The position numbers and the translations under genes are program-made. From CAVTTH01 sp963737545 (GTDB lineage: Bacteria; Verrucomicrobiota; Verrucomicrobiia; Chthoniobacterales; UBA10450): a DNA stretch of 64,000 nt. The stretch is taken from the NCBI GenBank assembly GCA_963737545.1, contig CAVTTH010000003.1, positions 682,001 to 746,000 on the forward strand. Direction: 5' to 3'. The notes under the pieces are model-generated. The model worked only from the letters and a program-made list of their open reading frames with translations, did no database searches and was not told where the DNA came from. Shown one piece after another: positions 53,601 through 61,133 of the stretch. Position 1 is the stretch's first letter, and each line of letters begins with the position of its first letter.

Positions 53601-53825
53601 CTCGACCGCATTAAGAATGGCGACATCGATTTCATCATCAACACGCCGAGCGGTAAGATTCCGCGCGAAGACGAAGTCACGATGCGCAACGCGTCCCTCG
53701 CGCAAAAGATTCCGATCATGACGACCATTCGGGCCGCGCAAGCGAGCTTGAACGGAATTCGTTCCCTCCAAAGAAATCCGCTCCGGGTGAAGAGTCTGCA
53801 GGAGTATCATTCCCAGAAGCTGTAG
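50625..53825 (+). CDS. carB: Carbamoyl-phosphate synthase large subunit
   Basis: The 1066-residue enzyme combines two homologous ATP-grasp halves: residues about 1-550 (IKKILLIGSGPIVIGQGCEF, MPTMGGQTALN-like TMGGQTALNAAM) and about 555-940 (KIMILGGGPNRIGQGIEFDY, VIVQFGGQTPLNLAAGLRA). The C-terminal MGS-like allosteric domain follows (VFVSVRDIDKESVIPLAREF, IISTSGTAATLEAAGIPVSR). It makes carbamoyl phosphate from bicarbonate, ammonia and two ATP for arginine and pyrimidine synthesis, with CarA supplying ammonia. carA is not in the window. Intact and normal in length. Confidence 0.98.
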   Translation: MPRNDQIKKILLIGSGPIVIGQGCEFDYSGVQACKALREEGYQVVLVNSNPATIMTDPEFADRTYIEPITPEVIEAILEREKPDAILPTMGGQTALNAAMELNRNGALARHAVRLIGANAQAIAKGEDRQLFKEAMLRIGLEVPRSGVAHSLAEASRIADEIGTFPLIVRPAFTLGGSGGGIAYNRDELDEIAARGLALSPVTEVLIDESLVGWKEFEMEVMRDCADNCVVVCSIENFDPMGVHTGDSITVAPIQTLSDREYQLMRDASFAVIREIGVETGGSNIQFAVDPANGRMVVIEMNPRVSRSSALASKATGFPIAKIAAKLAVGYTLDEIRNDITRETPASFEPTIDYCVVKVPRFTFEKFPQADPTLTTQMKSVGEAMAIGRTFKEALQKALRSLEIKRFGLCADGNERRVDAETLRHKLSVPNAERIFHLAQAFQDAMTIDEVFQLTKIDPWFLQNVKQVVEDSSKMDLGSDFRRFKRLGFSDRQLAHAGKSSESEIRTRRKAAGVVPTYRLVDTCAAEFEAYTPYYYSTYGDENEIRASARRKIMILGGGPNRIGQGIEFDYCCVHAAFALRDLGFETIMVNSNPETVSTDYDTSDKLYFEPLTLEDVLNIYDQEKPEGVIVQFGGQTPLNLAAGLRAANVPIIGTQAESIEMAEDRKLFAAMLEKLGLRQTPNGSAVSIKEAVQIAQKIGYPVLVRPSFVLGGRAMELIYNEEDLRRYMQSAIEVSSHRPVLVDRFLEDAIEVDVDCIADGEIAVIGAIMEHIEQAGIHSGDSACVIPTFSLSKAVLAEITTATKAMARELNVRGLMNVQFAVKGSDVYVLEVNPRASRTVPFVSKAIGVPLAKLAAKVMTGKTLRELGFTEEIVPKHFSVKEAVFPFLRYQGADISLGPEMKSTGEVMGIDEDLGIAYAKSQMAAPPPLPKTGNVFVSVRDIDKESVIPLAREFIALGFGIISTSGTAATLEAAGIPVSRVFKIREGRPHVLDRIKNGDIDFIINTPSGKIPREDEVTMRNASLAQKIPIMTTIRAAQASLNGIRSLQRNPLRVKSLQEYHSQKL

Positions 53826-53835
53826 CCTCCAGAAC

Positions 53836-53914
53836 CTGTAGCCGCTTCGCTGTGCGAAGCGCAGGCCGAAAAGCACACCTCAACAAGGCGCCGCCTACAG
53901 GACGGCGGCTACAG
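53836..53914. repeat. Type-2 inverted repeat after carB
   Basis: ctgtagccgc (53836-53845) and gcggctacag (53905-53914) are the arms. An inner hairpin gcttcgctgtgcgaagc follows the left arm. The element lies directly downstream of carB. Confidence 0.75.
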
Positions 53915-53958
53915 CAAAGCAGATGACACCGCGGCGCATCCGTGCAAGAGATGCTCGC

Positions 53959-54066
53959 ATGAAGATGACACTGCTTTGCTGCCTGTTGGGATTGACCCTG
54001 GGCGCCTGCGCCAGTGCGAAGCGAGGAACCCAAACAGGAATCGACACCAATGAATGCATCAACTAA
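53959..54066 (+). CDS. Short lipoprotein ORF, possible entericidin-like peptide or frameshifted leader
   Basis: ATG at 53959 reads a lipoprotein signal, MKMTLLCCLLGLTLGACASA, with lipobox LGAC, then about 15 residues to a stop at 54064-54066. It is only 35 residues long, in a different frame from the cyclophilin gene that starts inside it at 54050. It may be a real entericidin-like peptide, or the true signal peptide of the cyclophilin lost by one frameshift. Both are possible; the sequence alone cannot decide. Confidence 0.45.
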   Translation: MKMTLLCCLLGLTLGACASAKRGTQTGIDTNECIN

Positions 54067-54577
54067 CGAAGTGGCCGTAATCAAAACCAGCGAAGGCGAG
54101 ATGGTCGCCGCCTTTTGGCCCGACGTCGCGCCGAAGACGGTCGAGAATTTCAAGAAACTCGCGCGCGAAGGGTTTTACGATGGCACCGCGTTTCATCGCA
54201 TCGTCAAGGGTTTCATGATCCAGGGAGGCGATCCGCTCACAAAAGATCCCGCGAATGAAAATCGCTTTGGCACGGGCGATCCGGGCTACAAAGTGAAGGC
54301 GGAATTCAACGATAAGCCACACGAGCTGGGCGTGCTCTCGATGGCGCGCTCATCCGATCCGGACTCCGCCGGCAGCCAGTTTTTCATCTGCCTCGCACGT
54401 GTTCCCCATCTCGATCATCAATACACGGCGTTCGGAAAACTGATCAAAGGCGAGGATGTGCTCAAGAAAATCGGCGACAGCGCGGTGTCCATGAGCAGCA
54501 GCGGGGAAAAGAGCAAACCGATCAAGCGAGTAACCGTTGATAGTATTAAGATCGTGCCGGCCGATTCAGTGAAGTAA
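54050..54577 (+). CDS. Cyclophilin-type peptidyl-prolyl isomerase
   Basis: The 175-residue enzyme has the cyclophilin core: APKTVENFKKLAREGFYDGT, AFHRIVKGFMIQGGD, GVLSMARSSDPDSAGSQFFI and LDHQYTAFGKLIKGEDVLKK. It isomerises Xaa-Pro bonds. The start at 54050 has no signal peptide, though a short lipoprotein-like leader overlaps it in another frame. It is probably cytoplasmic as written, periplasmic if the leader belongs to it. Confidence 0.93.
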   Translation: MNASTNEVAVIKTSEGEMVAAFWPDVAPKTVENFKKLAREGFYDGTAFHRIVKGFMIQGGDPLTKDPANENRFGTGDPGYKVKAEFNDKPHELGVLSMARSSDPDSAGSQFFICLARVPHLDHQYTAFGKLIKGEDVLKKIGDSAVSMSSSGEKSKPIKRVTVDSIKIVPADSVK

Positions 54578-54641
54578 CTCGCCGCTCAATTCGCAGAAGC
54601 TTGTAGCGGCGGTCCGGCGCCGGCCAATTTTTCTCCGCATC

Positions 54642-55557
<916 letters not shown>

Positions 55558-55579
55558 GAGCAACGGGCTTGTAGTCGCT

Positions 55580-55656
55580 CTGTAGCCGCTTCGCTATGCG
55601 AAGCGTCCTTGGAATGATACGATCCATTCACGCCGCCCGCAGGGCGGCGGCTACAG
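55580..55656. repeat. Type-2 inverted repeat upstream of sodC
   Basis: ctgtagccgc (55580-55589) pairs with gcggctacag (55647-55656), with an inner cgcttcgctatgcgaagcg hairpin at the left side. The copy closely resembles that at 53836-53914. Confidence 0.75.
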
Positions 55657-55718
55657 CAGGGTGCCAGTTCACAGGTCGGCCATTTTACACTTCGCTGTCG
55701 GTGGGTGTAGTTTCACGT

Positions 55719-56252
55719 ATGAAACGAGATTTCTTCCCCACATTTATGGCAGCGGCGACTGCCATTTTTCTAATGGGGTTTGTCAACGCCTCCGCACAGG
55801 AACCGACGAAAGCAATCGCGGTCCTTCATCCCACTTCCGGCAGCAACGTCATGGGCACCGTCACCTTCACCAAAAAGGGCGACGTCATGGAAATTGTCGC
55901 CGATGTCTCGGGACTAACACCCGGCAAACACGGGTTTCATATCCACGAGTTTGGCGATTGTTCCTCAGCTGATGGCAAATCGGCCGGCGGCCACTTCAAT
56001 CCAACCCACAATCCCCACGCTGGGCATGACGTGGCGCAGCGTCACGAGGGTGATCTTGGCAACATTGAAGCGGACAGTTCGGGCAAAGCGCATCTGGAGC
56101 TAACCGACAACATGATGACGATGAGCGGCGAGAAGTCGATCATCGGCCACAGTGTCATCGTGCACGAGAAAGCTGACGATCTGAAAACTCAGCCGACCGG
56201 CGATGCGGGTGGACGCGTGGCCTGCGGCGTGATCGGAGTCGCCAAGTCGTAG
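55719..56252 (+). CDS. sodC: Cu/Zn superoxide dismutase, secreted
   Basis: From 55719 the 177-residue product has a signal peptide (TAIFLMGFVNASAQ). The SodC core has metal-ligand histidines in GKHGFHIHEFGDCSSADGKS, GGHFNPTHNPHAGHD and GHSVIVHEKADDL, with GGRVACGVIGVA at the C-terminus. The cysteines for the intramolecular disulfide (GDC and VAC) are present. It dismutates superoxide in the periplasm. Length is normal. Confidence 0.95.
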   Translation: MKRDFFPTFMAAATAIFLMGFVNASAQEPTKAIAVLHPTSGSNVMGTVTFTKKGDVMEIVADVSGLTPGKHGFHIHEFGDCSSADGKSAGGHFNPTHNPHAGHDVAQRHEGDLGNIEADSSGKAHLELTDNMMTMSGEKSIIGHSVIVHEKADDLKTQPTGDAGGRVACGVIGVAKS

Positions 56253-56276
56253 CGTCGCGTTCATCGAGCGGATCCA

Positions 56277-56540
56277 ATGACTTCGAGAGGAGTCAGAAGG
56301 CTGATTGTATTTCTGGCGGTCAGTGTGACTGCCATTGCGATCGACCGCATGTGGCTTAGGTCGGTTCAGCCGCGCGACTCAACGCCGACGAGCGGCAAGG
56401 CATCAGAAGCCGCGCTGCGCCAGTTCGAAGTCCAGAAACGCTTCGCCAATACCTTGACTGTCGTCGTCATCCTCGGGACGGCCTGGATACTCATCCCGCG
56501 GCCCCGAATTCGTCGCGACCCCGGACCATTTATCAGGTAA
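56277..56540 (+). CDS. Small two-helix membrane protein
   Basis: An 87-residue product with two predicted membrane segments (RLIVFLAVSVTAIAIDR and LTVVVILGTAWILIPRP) joined by a short soluble loop with charged residues. No domain is recognised. It lies between sodC (24 bp) and the HD exonuclease gene (10 bp), so it may be co-transcribed with either. Confidence 0.6.
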   Translation: MTSRGVRRLIVFLAVSVTAIAIDRMWLRSVQPRDSTPTSGKASEAALRQFEVQKRFANTLTVVVILGTAWILIPRPRIRRDPGPFIR

Positions 56541-56550
56541 CATTTCCCGG

Positions 56551-57652
56551 ATGCGAGTGACCGACTACGGGAGCGTCGCCGGCAAGGCCGACCTGATGAC
56601 GCTGATGCAAATTCGTCAGGCCGCCCGAAACGGGGCGGTCGAAGCGCGCGTGCACGTACAGGTGGAGAACGCCATCGCCAAAACAACTCGTGAACAAAAG
56701 CCGTACTGCGAACTGAATCTAGCCGATACAGAGGACCGCATGACGCTTCGGGTTTGGAGCGACCATCCGGAATACAAAGCGTGCGGCGCGCTGCAGACGA
56801 ATGACTTCATTGAGCTGTCCGGTGAGTTTCAGCAACACCAGCAGTTCGGGCTTGATGCCAAACGCTGGACAGTGCGGGTGCTCACACCGGAGGAAAAACA
56901 ACAGCTTCTGCAGGGTCCGCCCGAACTGCGGGCAAAACAGGCGGCGGATTGGGATTACATTGTCGCGATGACGCGCGCGATCGCGGACCCGCGTTTGCGC
57001 GCGCTCTGCGACGCGTTCCTGCAGGAATGGGGTGATCGATTTCAGCGCAGCGCCGCCGCCAGAAATTATCATCATGCACGACGCGGCGGGCTGGTTGAAC
57101 ACACCGCGCAAATGATGCGGCTGGCGGAGAAGATCGCGCCGCTTTATCCGGCATTAAATTTCGATCTGCTTGCTTGCGGGCATCCTCTTCCACGATTCGG
57201 GCAAACTCTGGGAAAATCATCTGCCCGAAACCGGCTTCGCCATGCCGTTTGACGAACATGGAGAGTTGATCGGCCACATTTCCATCGGTCTCGAACTCGT
57301 GAACTCGCTCTGGCGAAAACTGCAGGCCACCGGCGCAATGACGGCAGAAAAGAATTTGGTCCCTGCCTCCGAAGACGTGCGGATGCATCTGCTTCATCTC
57401 ATCGCCTCGCATCATGGCGAAATGCAATTTGGTTCGCCGGTTGTTCCGAAAACGCCGGAAGCGATCGCGCTCCATTACATTGATAATCTCGATGCGCGTC
57501 TGGAAATGATTTTTGCCGGCTACCAGACGGCCAAGCCACTGGCCACACGGATCTTTGATCGCGTAAGGCCACTGCCGGGTAATCTCGTGGCACCATTGGA
57601 AAAATTTCAACGGGTGCAGGATGCCGGGAAGAAAGATGATCAGCTTTTGTAA
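56551..57652 (+). CDS. OB-fold/HD-domain 3'-5' exoribonuclease (YhaM-like), one frameshift
   Basis: The N-terminal half carries an OB-fold (NAIAKTTREQKPYCELNLAD, TLRVWSDHPEY) and the first HD-domain His in NYHHARRGGLVEHTAQMMRL. The frame shifts near 57172, and the second half continues AGILFHDSGKLWENHLPETG (the HD pair), ISIGLELVNSLW, LIASHHGEMQFGSPVVPKTP and ALHYIDNLDARLEMI. This is the order of Bacillus YhaM-type exoribonucleases, which degrade RNA and some DNA using divalent metal. Correcting the shift gives about 365 residues. The sodC-side small membrane gene precedes it by 10 bp. Confidence 0.85.
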
Positions 57653-57673
57653 TCGATCGTAGCTTCAGGAGCT

Positions 57674-57786
57674 GTCATCCCGATCCGCGAAGACGGGGAG
57701 GGACCTCACAACCGAGCAAGCGATGACACCATGCCCAAACGTAACCGTTCGGGGTGAGAGAGGTCCTTCGCTCCGCTCAGGATGAC
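57674..57786. repeat. Type-1 inverted repeat at the 3' side of the methyltransferase
   Basis: gtcatcccgatccgcgaagac at the left and gcgctccgctcaggatgac-like sequence at the right (tccttcgctccgctcaggatgac, ending 57786) enclose about 113 bp. The right arm overlaps the last codons of the methyltransferase gene. Confidence 0.75.
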
Positions 57787-58592
57787 AACGCTGCTCGGTC
57801 GCGCAAACGCCTTTTCGCTTCGGCGAGATATTCTTTGTCGATCTCGAATCCGATGAATTTCTTCACGCCGCAGCGTTGCGCGGCGATGGCGGAATTTCCA
57901 ATACCGAGAAACGGATCGAGCATCGTCTCGACGCGCGAGACGCCATGCAATTTGATACACCATTCAGCAAGCCGAACCGGAAACGTCGCCGGATGCGGGC
58001 GCTCTTTCGCTCGCCGCTGAATTGTGTCATAGGGAACAAACCAGGTATTGCCGCGGCAGCGGAGATCGGCTCCGCCCGTATGCGACCAGCGACGGATGTT
58101 GCTCTTGTCCGCGTACGGAACACCGAGCGCAAGGCGATCAATCGGTGTTGTCCCGCTCAGTGTGAGATGAAAAACGTATTCGTGACAGTCATTCAGAAAA
58201 CGTGGCGAACTGATCGGCTTGAAATGGCCACGTGAAATTGGAATGCCGTTTTCATCTTCGATCGTAATCGCTTTGATCCAGTGAATCGTATTTTGCAGAC
58301 GAAATAGGGCGCGCAATCGCAGAACCAATTCATGGGGCAACATGGGATTCGACGGAGCCGCACCGACATTCAGGAAAAAGGAACCGCTCGGCTTGAGAAG
58401 GCGGTGGATTTGCTTGGCCCATTCCTGGCACCAATTGAGATAGGAAGTGCGATCACCAGCGTCCAAATATTTTCCGTATTTGATCCCGAGATTGTACGGC
58501 GGCGACGTCACGACCAGATCAAATGATTGTGTTGCCAAACGGCGCATTCCAGCAACGCAATCTTCGTGATGTAGTTTGAAATTGGGCTTCAT
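57777..58592 (-). CDS. Orphan DNA methyltransferase (N4/N6 adenine or cytosine type)
   Basis: The 271-residue enzyme has motif IV SPPYN (residues 30-34), WIKAITIEDENGIP, and the AdoMet-binding motif I DPFLGIGNSAIAA (about 226-238) near the C-terminus, the beta-class order. VKKFIGFEIDKEYLAEAKRR closes the AdoMet fold. It methylates DNA bases in a short target, unknown here. No restriction gene or specificity subunit is adjacent, so it is an orphan. The ATG at 58592 is chosen; an alternative at 58598 lies in the repeat. Type-1 repeats abut both ends. Confidence 0.9.
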   Translation of the reverse strand: MKPNFKLHHEDCVAGMRRLATQSFDLVVTSPPYNLGIKYGKYLDAGDRTSYLNWCQEWAKQIHRLLKPSGSFFLNVGAAPSNPMLPHELVLRLRALFRLQNTIHWIKAITIEDENGIPISRGHFKPISSPRFLNDCHEYVFHLTLSGTTPIDRLALGVPYADKSNIRRWSHTGGADLRCRGNTWFVPYDTIQRRAKERPHPATFPVRLAEWCIKLHGVSRVETMLDPFLGIGNSAIAAQRCGVKKFIGFEIDKEYLAEAKRRLRDRAALSS

Positions 58593-58593
58593 C

Positions 58594-58676
58594 GTCATTC
58601 CGAGCGAAGTCGAGGAATCCCGAGGCGTGAGCTGAAAGGTTTCATGGCGAGATCCCTCGACTTCGCTCGGGATGAC
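58594..58676. repeat. Type-1 inverted repeat at the 5' side of the methyltransferase
   Basis: gtcattccgagcgaagtcgagg (58594-58615) and cctcgacttcgctcgggatgac (58655-58676) form an almost perfect pair. The left arm touches the methyltransferase start. Confidence 0.85.
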
Positions 58677-58746
58677 GAACCGTAGCGCAGGAGTGCTCGC
58701 GTACAACTGTATTCGCAGGCCGGGCGATTAGGTTTATGTTTCTAGC

Positions 58747-59541
58747 ATGTCGGATAAGCCGTCGAAATTGAAGATCGCAGATCGCGAGTTCGCCTCGCGT
58801 CTCCTCGTCGGCACCGGCAAATTTTCCTCAAACGAAGCGATGCGCGACGCGCTCGATGCCAGCGGCACCGAAATCGTGACTGTCGCATTGCGTCGCGCCG
58901 ATCTTTCCGGACGCAACGATCCTTTCGCGAACATTCTCGATTTCATCGACCCAAAGCGCTTTCTGCTTTTGCCGAATACGAGCGGAGCGCGCAACGCCGC
59001 CGAAGCCGTTCGTCTTGCCCGGCTGGCCGCGACGGCCGGTTTGCCGACCTGGATCAAACTGGAGATCCATCCTGATCCCCGCTATTTGCTACCCGACCCG
59101 GTCGAGACTTTGATTGCAGCAGAAATACTCGTTAGGGAAGGTTTCACGGTTCTCCCTTATATTAACGCCGACCCGGTGCTGGCGAAACGTCTGCAGGATG
59201 TCGGGACCGCGACGGTCATGCCGCTCGGGTCGCCCATCGGCAGCAATCGCGGAATCGAAACGCGCGCACAGATCGAAATCATTGTCGAACAAGCGACTGT
59301 TCCGGTGGTGGTGGATGCCGGGCTCGGTGCGCCGAGCCAGGCAGCAGAAGCACTGGAGATGGGGACAGACGCAGTGCTCGTGAACACGGCAATTGCGATC
59401 GCTTCGGACCCAAGCCGGATGGCGCAAGCTTTCAGGAAAGCGGTCGAGGCCGGTCGCGAGGCCTACGAAATCGGACTAGCAGAAAAACTTCCCACCGCTG
59501 CTCCGACCAGTCCGCTGACCGGATTTTTCAGGCAGGATTGA
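58747..59541 (+). CDS. thiG: Thiazole synthase
   Basis: The 264-residue TIM-barrel enzyme makes the thiazole phosphate of thiamine from deoxyxylulose phosphate, dehydroglycine and ThiS thiocarboxylate. The Schiff-base lysine is K104 in PTWIKLEIHPDP. PLGSPIGSNRGIET and VPVVVDAGLGAPSQAAEALE are family signatures. thiS, thiF and thiC are not in the window, so it is separated from the rest of the pathway. The stop overlaps the end of a convergent small gene by 14 bp. Confidence 0.95.
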   Translation: MSDKPSKLKIADREFASRLLVGTGKFSSNEAMRDALDASGTEIVTVALRRADLSGRNDPFANILDFIDPKRFLLLPNTSGARNAAEAVRLARLAATAGLPTWIKLEIHPDPRYLLPDPVETLIAAEILVREGFTVLPYINADPVLAKRLQDVGTATVMPLGSPIGSNRGIETRAQIEIIVEQATVPVVVDAGLGAPSQAAEALEMGTDAVLVNTAIAIASDPSRMAQAFRKAVEAGREAYEIGLAEKLPTAAPTSPLTGFFRQD

Positions 59542-59782
59542 CGCGGCTGCCCAGGCTCGCGCCAGCGTCGTGGTAAAACTCGATTTGCCGTCCGCCGATC
59601 CGGCGCACTGCTTGCCAGCCATGTTGGCGGGCAAACTCGTCCAACGCCGACGGAGAGAGCCTGCGCAAGATATTCAGCTCGGCCGGTTGGGTAACAAAGT
59701 ACTCGGGCTTCAGTGCGAGCATCTTCGCGATCTTTTCTGCCATGCCCGCAAGTTGAGCCTGTTCTATCGTGCGGGTTTCCAT
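59528..59782 (-). CDS. Small conserved-looking hypothetical protein
   Basis: The 84-residue product reads MAEKIAKMLALKPEYFVTQP, LRRLSPSALDEFARQHGWQA and VRRIGGRQIEFYHDAG. The balanced helix and strand composition looks like a real protein rather than a shadow of thiG, with which it overlaps only 14 bp at the 3' end. I recognise no family. It could be a small DNA- or RNA-associated regulator. Confidence 0.5.
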   Translation of the reverse strand: METRTIEQAQLAGMAEKIAKMLALKPEYFVTQPAELNILRRLSPSALDEFARQHGWQAVRRIGGRQIEFYHDAGASLGSRVNPA

Positions 59783-59913
59783 TCCGGCCGAACGATAACC
59801 GGTTCTACTTGAGTCTTCTCATTAATTATTCACCCGAGGAAATATTTGGCACCGCGCGGCGGATACAGCCGATGCGACTTGGCGCAATGACGGCTCTAGG
59901 TTAAGTTTTATCG

Positions 59914-60192
59914 ATGTTTTCGGAAACGATCGATCTGCGAGGGCATATCCTTGATTCGCTGATTTTACCGAAGGTATTGGATAAGATCCTGCTTGAAGGT
60001 TGCGACTTCAGAATCATCGAAATCAAGATCGGGCAGAAACGCGCCGATCAAAGCTACGCCCGGATTGAAATTTCGGGCCCGACCCGCGAAAAGCTCGACG
60101 AGATGGTGGTTCGGCTTCGGGATCATGGAGCCGAGGTGACCAAAATCCCCGATCCGCAAGCTGCGCCCTCTCCGCCAAACCCAGCGGCCTGA
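59914..60192 (+). CDS. Stand-alone LOR/SDH-type domain protein (AgrE middle-domain homologue)
   Basis: The 92-residue protein reads TIDLRGHILDSLILPKVLDK, then FRIIEIKIGQKRADQSYARI and EMVVRLRDHGAEV. This matches the conserved domain after the catalytic domain of cyanobacterial AgrE/ArgZ (there RIEGHLLDSGLINRALD ... NLGEQRQSTSAAEVKV). It is also found as the LOR/SDH conserved domain of lysine-degrading enzymes. Here it is a separate gene, 14 bp upstream of the arginine-dihydrolase-like gene. A binding or regulatory role is inferred. The tail is Pro/Ala-rich. Confidence 0.75.
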   Translation: MFSETIDLRGHILDSLILPKVLDKILLEGCDFRIIEIKIGQKRADQSYARIEISGPTREKLDEMVVRLRDHGAEVTKIPDPQAAPSPPNPAA

Positions 60193-60206
60193 AACACAGG
60201 ATCGGC

Positions 60207-61016
60207 ATGCGGAATCTGCTTCTTTGTCCACCGGATTACTACGGGATTGAGTACGAGATCAATCCCTGGATGAGCCGCGCCCGCGGCGCGGATGTGGAAG
60301 CGACGCAAGCGCAATGGCACGGACTCCATCAAAAGCTTTCCAGTCTCGATTGCAAAATCGATCTCGTCCCGCCCCAGCCGAAGCTGCCCGACATGGTATT
60401 CACGGCCAATGCCGGATTGACCATCGGGAAGAAATTCATCCCGAGCAATTTTCGCCACCAGGAGCGTTCGGGCGAAGCGCCACACTTCGCGCGCTGGATG
60501 GAGGAGCATGGCTACAAAGTCGCATGGTTGCCGGCTGATCTTTATTTCGAAGGCGAAGGCGACGCGCTCTTTTCCGGCGACACCCTGTTTTGCGGCTACA
60601 AATTCCGCTCCGACATCAATGCGCATCGTGCCGTCGCCGACATGCTCGGCTGTCTCGTCATTTCCGTCGAGCTGGTCGATCCGCGCTTCTATCATCTCGA
60701 TACCTGCTTCTGCCCCTTATCGGATGGTGGCGCGGTTTGGTTTCCGGCGGCGTTCGATGAATACGGGCAGCGCACAATCCGCGATCATGTGCCGGACCTA
60801 ATCGACGTGGTCGAAGAGGAAGCAACGCATTTTTCCTGCAACGCCGTCGTGCTTGAACACGACATTGTTTTGCCCGAAGGCGCGCCCAGGCTGGTCGCAA
60901 CATTGAAGGAACGCGGCTACACCTGCCATCCCCTGCCGATGACGGAATTTCTGAAGGCCGGCGGCGCCTGCAAGTGTCTCGTCATGTTCATGCCTCAGCG
61001 GGAGAAATGCGCCTAA
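60207..61016 (+). CDS. Arginine dihydrolase-like protein (ArgZ/AgrE catalytic domain)
   Basis: The 269-residue guanidine-modifying enzyme has the ArgZ-type signature residues: Asn19 in INPWM, Asn68 in DMVFTANAG, the FEGEGDALFSGDTLF acidic strand, His163 in RFYHLDTCFCPL, and Cys257 in LKAGGACKCLVM. ArgZ converts arginine to ornithine, CO2 and two ammonia. The usual C-terminal extension (LOR/SDH domain and, in AgrE, an ornithine cyclodeaminase part) is absent; the LOR/SDH domain is encoded just upstream. The start at 60207 lies 14 bp from that gene's stop, so they are co-expressed. Other amidinotransferase-fold activities remain possible. Confidence 0.85.
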   Translation: MRNLLLCPPDYYGIEYEINPWMSRARGADVEATQAQWHGLHQKLSSLDCKIDLVPPQPKLPDMVFTANAGLTIGKKFIPSNFRHQERSGEAPHFARWMEEHGYKVAWLPADLYFEGEGDALFSGDTLFCGYKFRSDINAHRAVADMLGCLVISVELVDPRFYHLDTCFCPLSDGGAVWFPAAFDEYGQRTIRDHVPDLIDVVEEEATHFSCNAVVLEHDIVLPEGAPRLVATLKERGYTCHPLPMTEFLKAGGACKCLVMFMPQREKCA

Positions 61017-61035
61017 CGAATTTGCGTTGTCCTCG

Positions 61036-61127
61036 GTCATCCCGACCGAAGCAAAGCGAAGCGGAGGGATCCCGTGGAATTTACCTTTAAGGCGCGCCGC
61101 GGGATCTCTCGACTTCGCTCGGGATCA
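61036..61127. repeat. Type-1 inverted repeat between convergent genes
   Basis: gtcatcccgaccgaagc at the left and cgacttcgctcgggatcat at the right enclose about 92 bp between the dihydrolase and polX genes. It could act as a shared terminator hairpin, though no T-run is present. Confidence 0.75.
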
Positions 61128-61133
61128 TGCTTG

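Noticed and set aside
53959..54066. Fusing the lipoprotein leader to the cyclophilin by assuming a frameshift
   Set aside because: The cyclophilin has its own ATG and full domain; no evidence forces the fusion, so both are listed separately.
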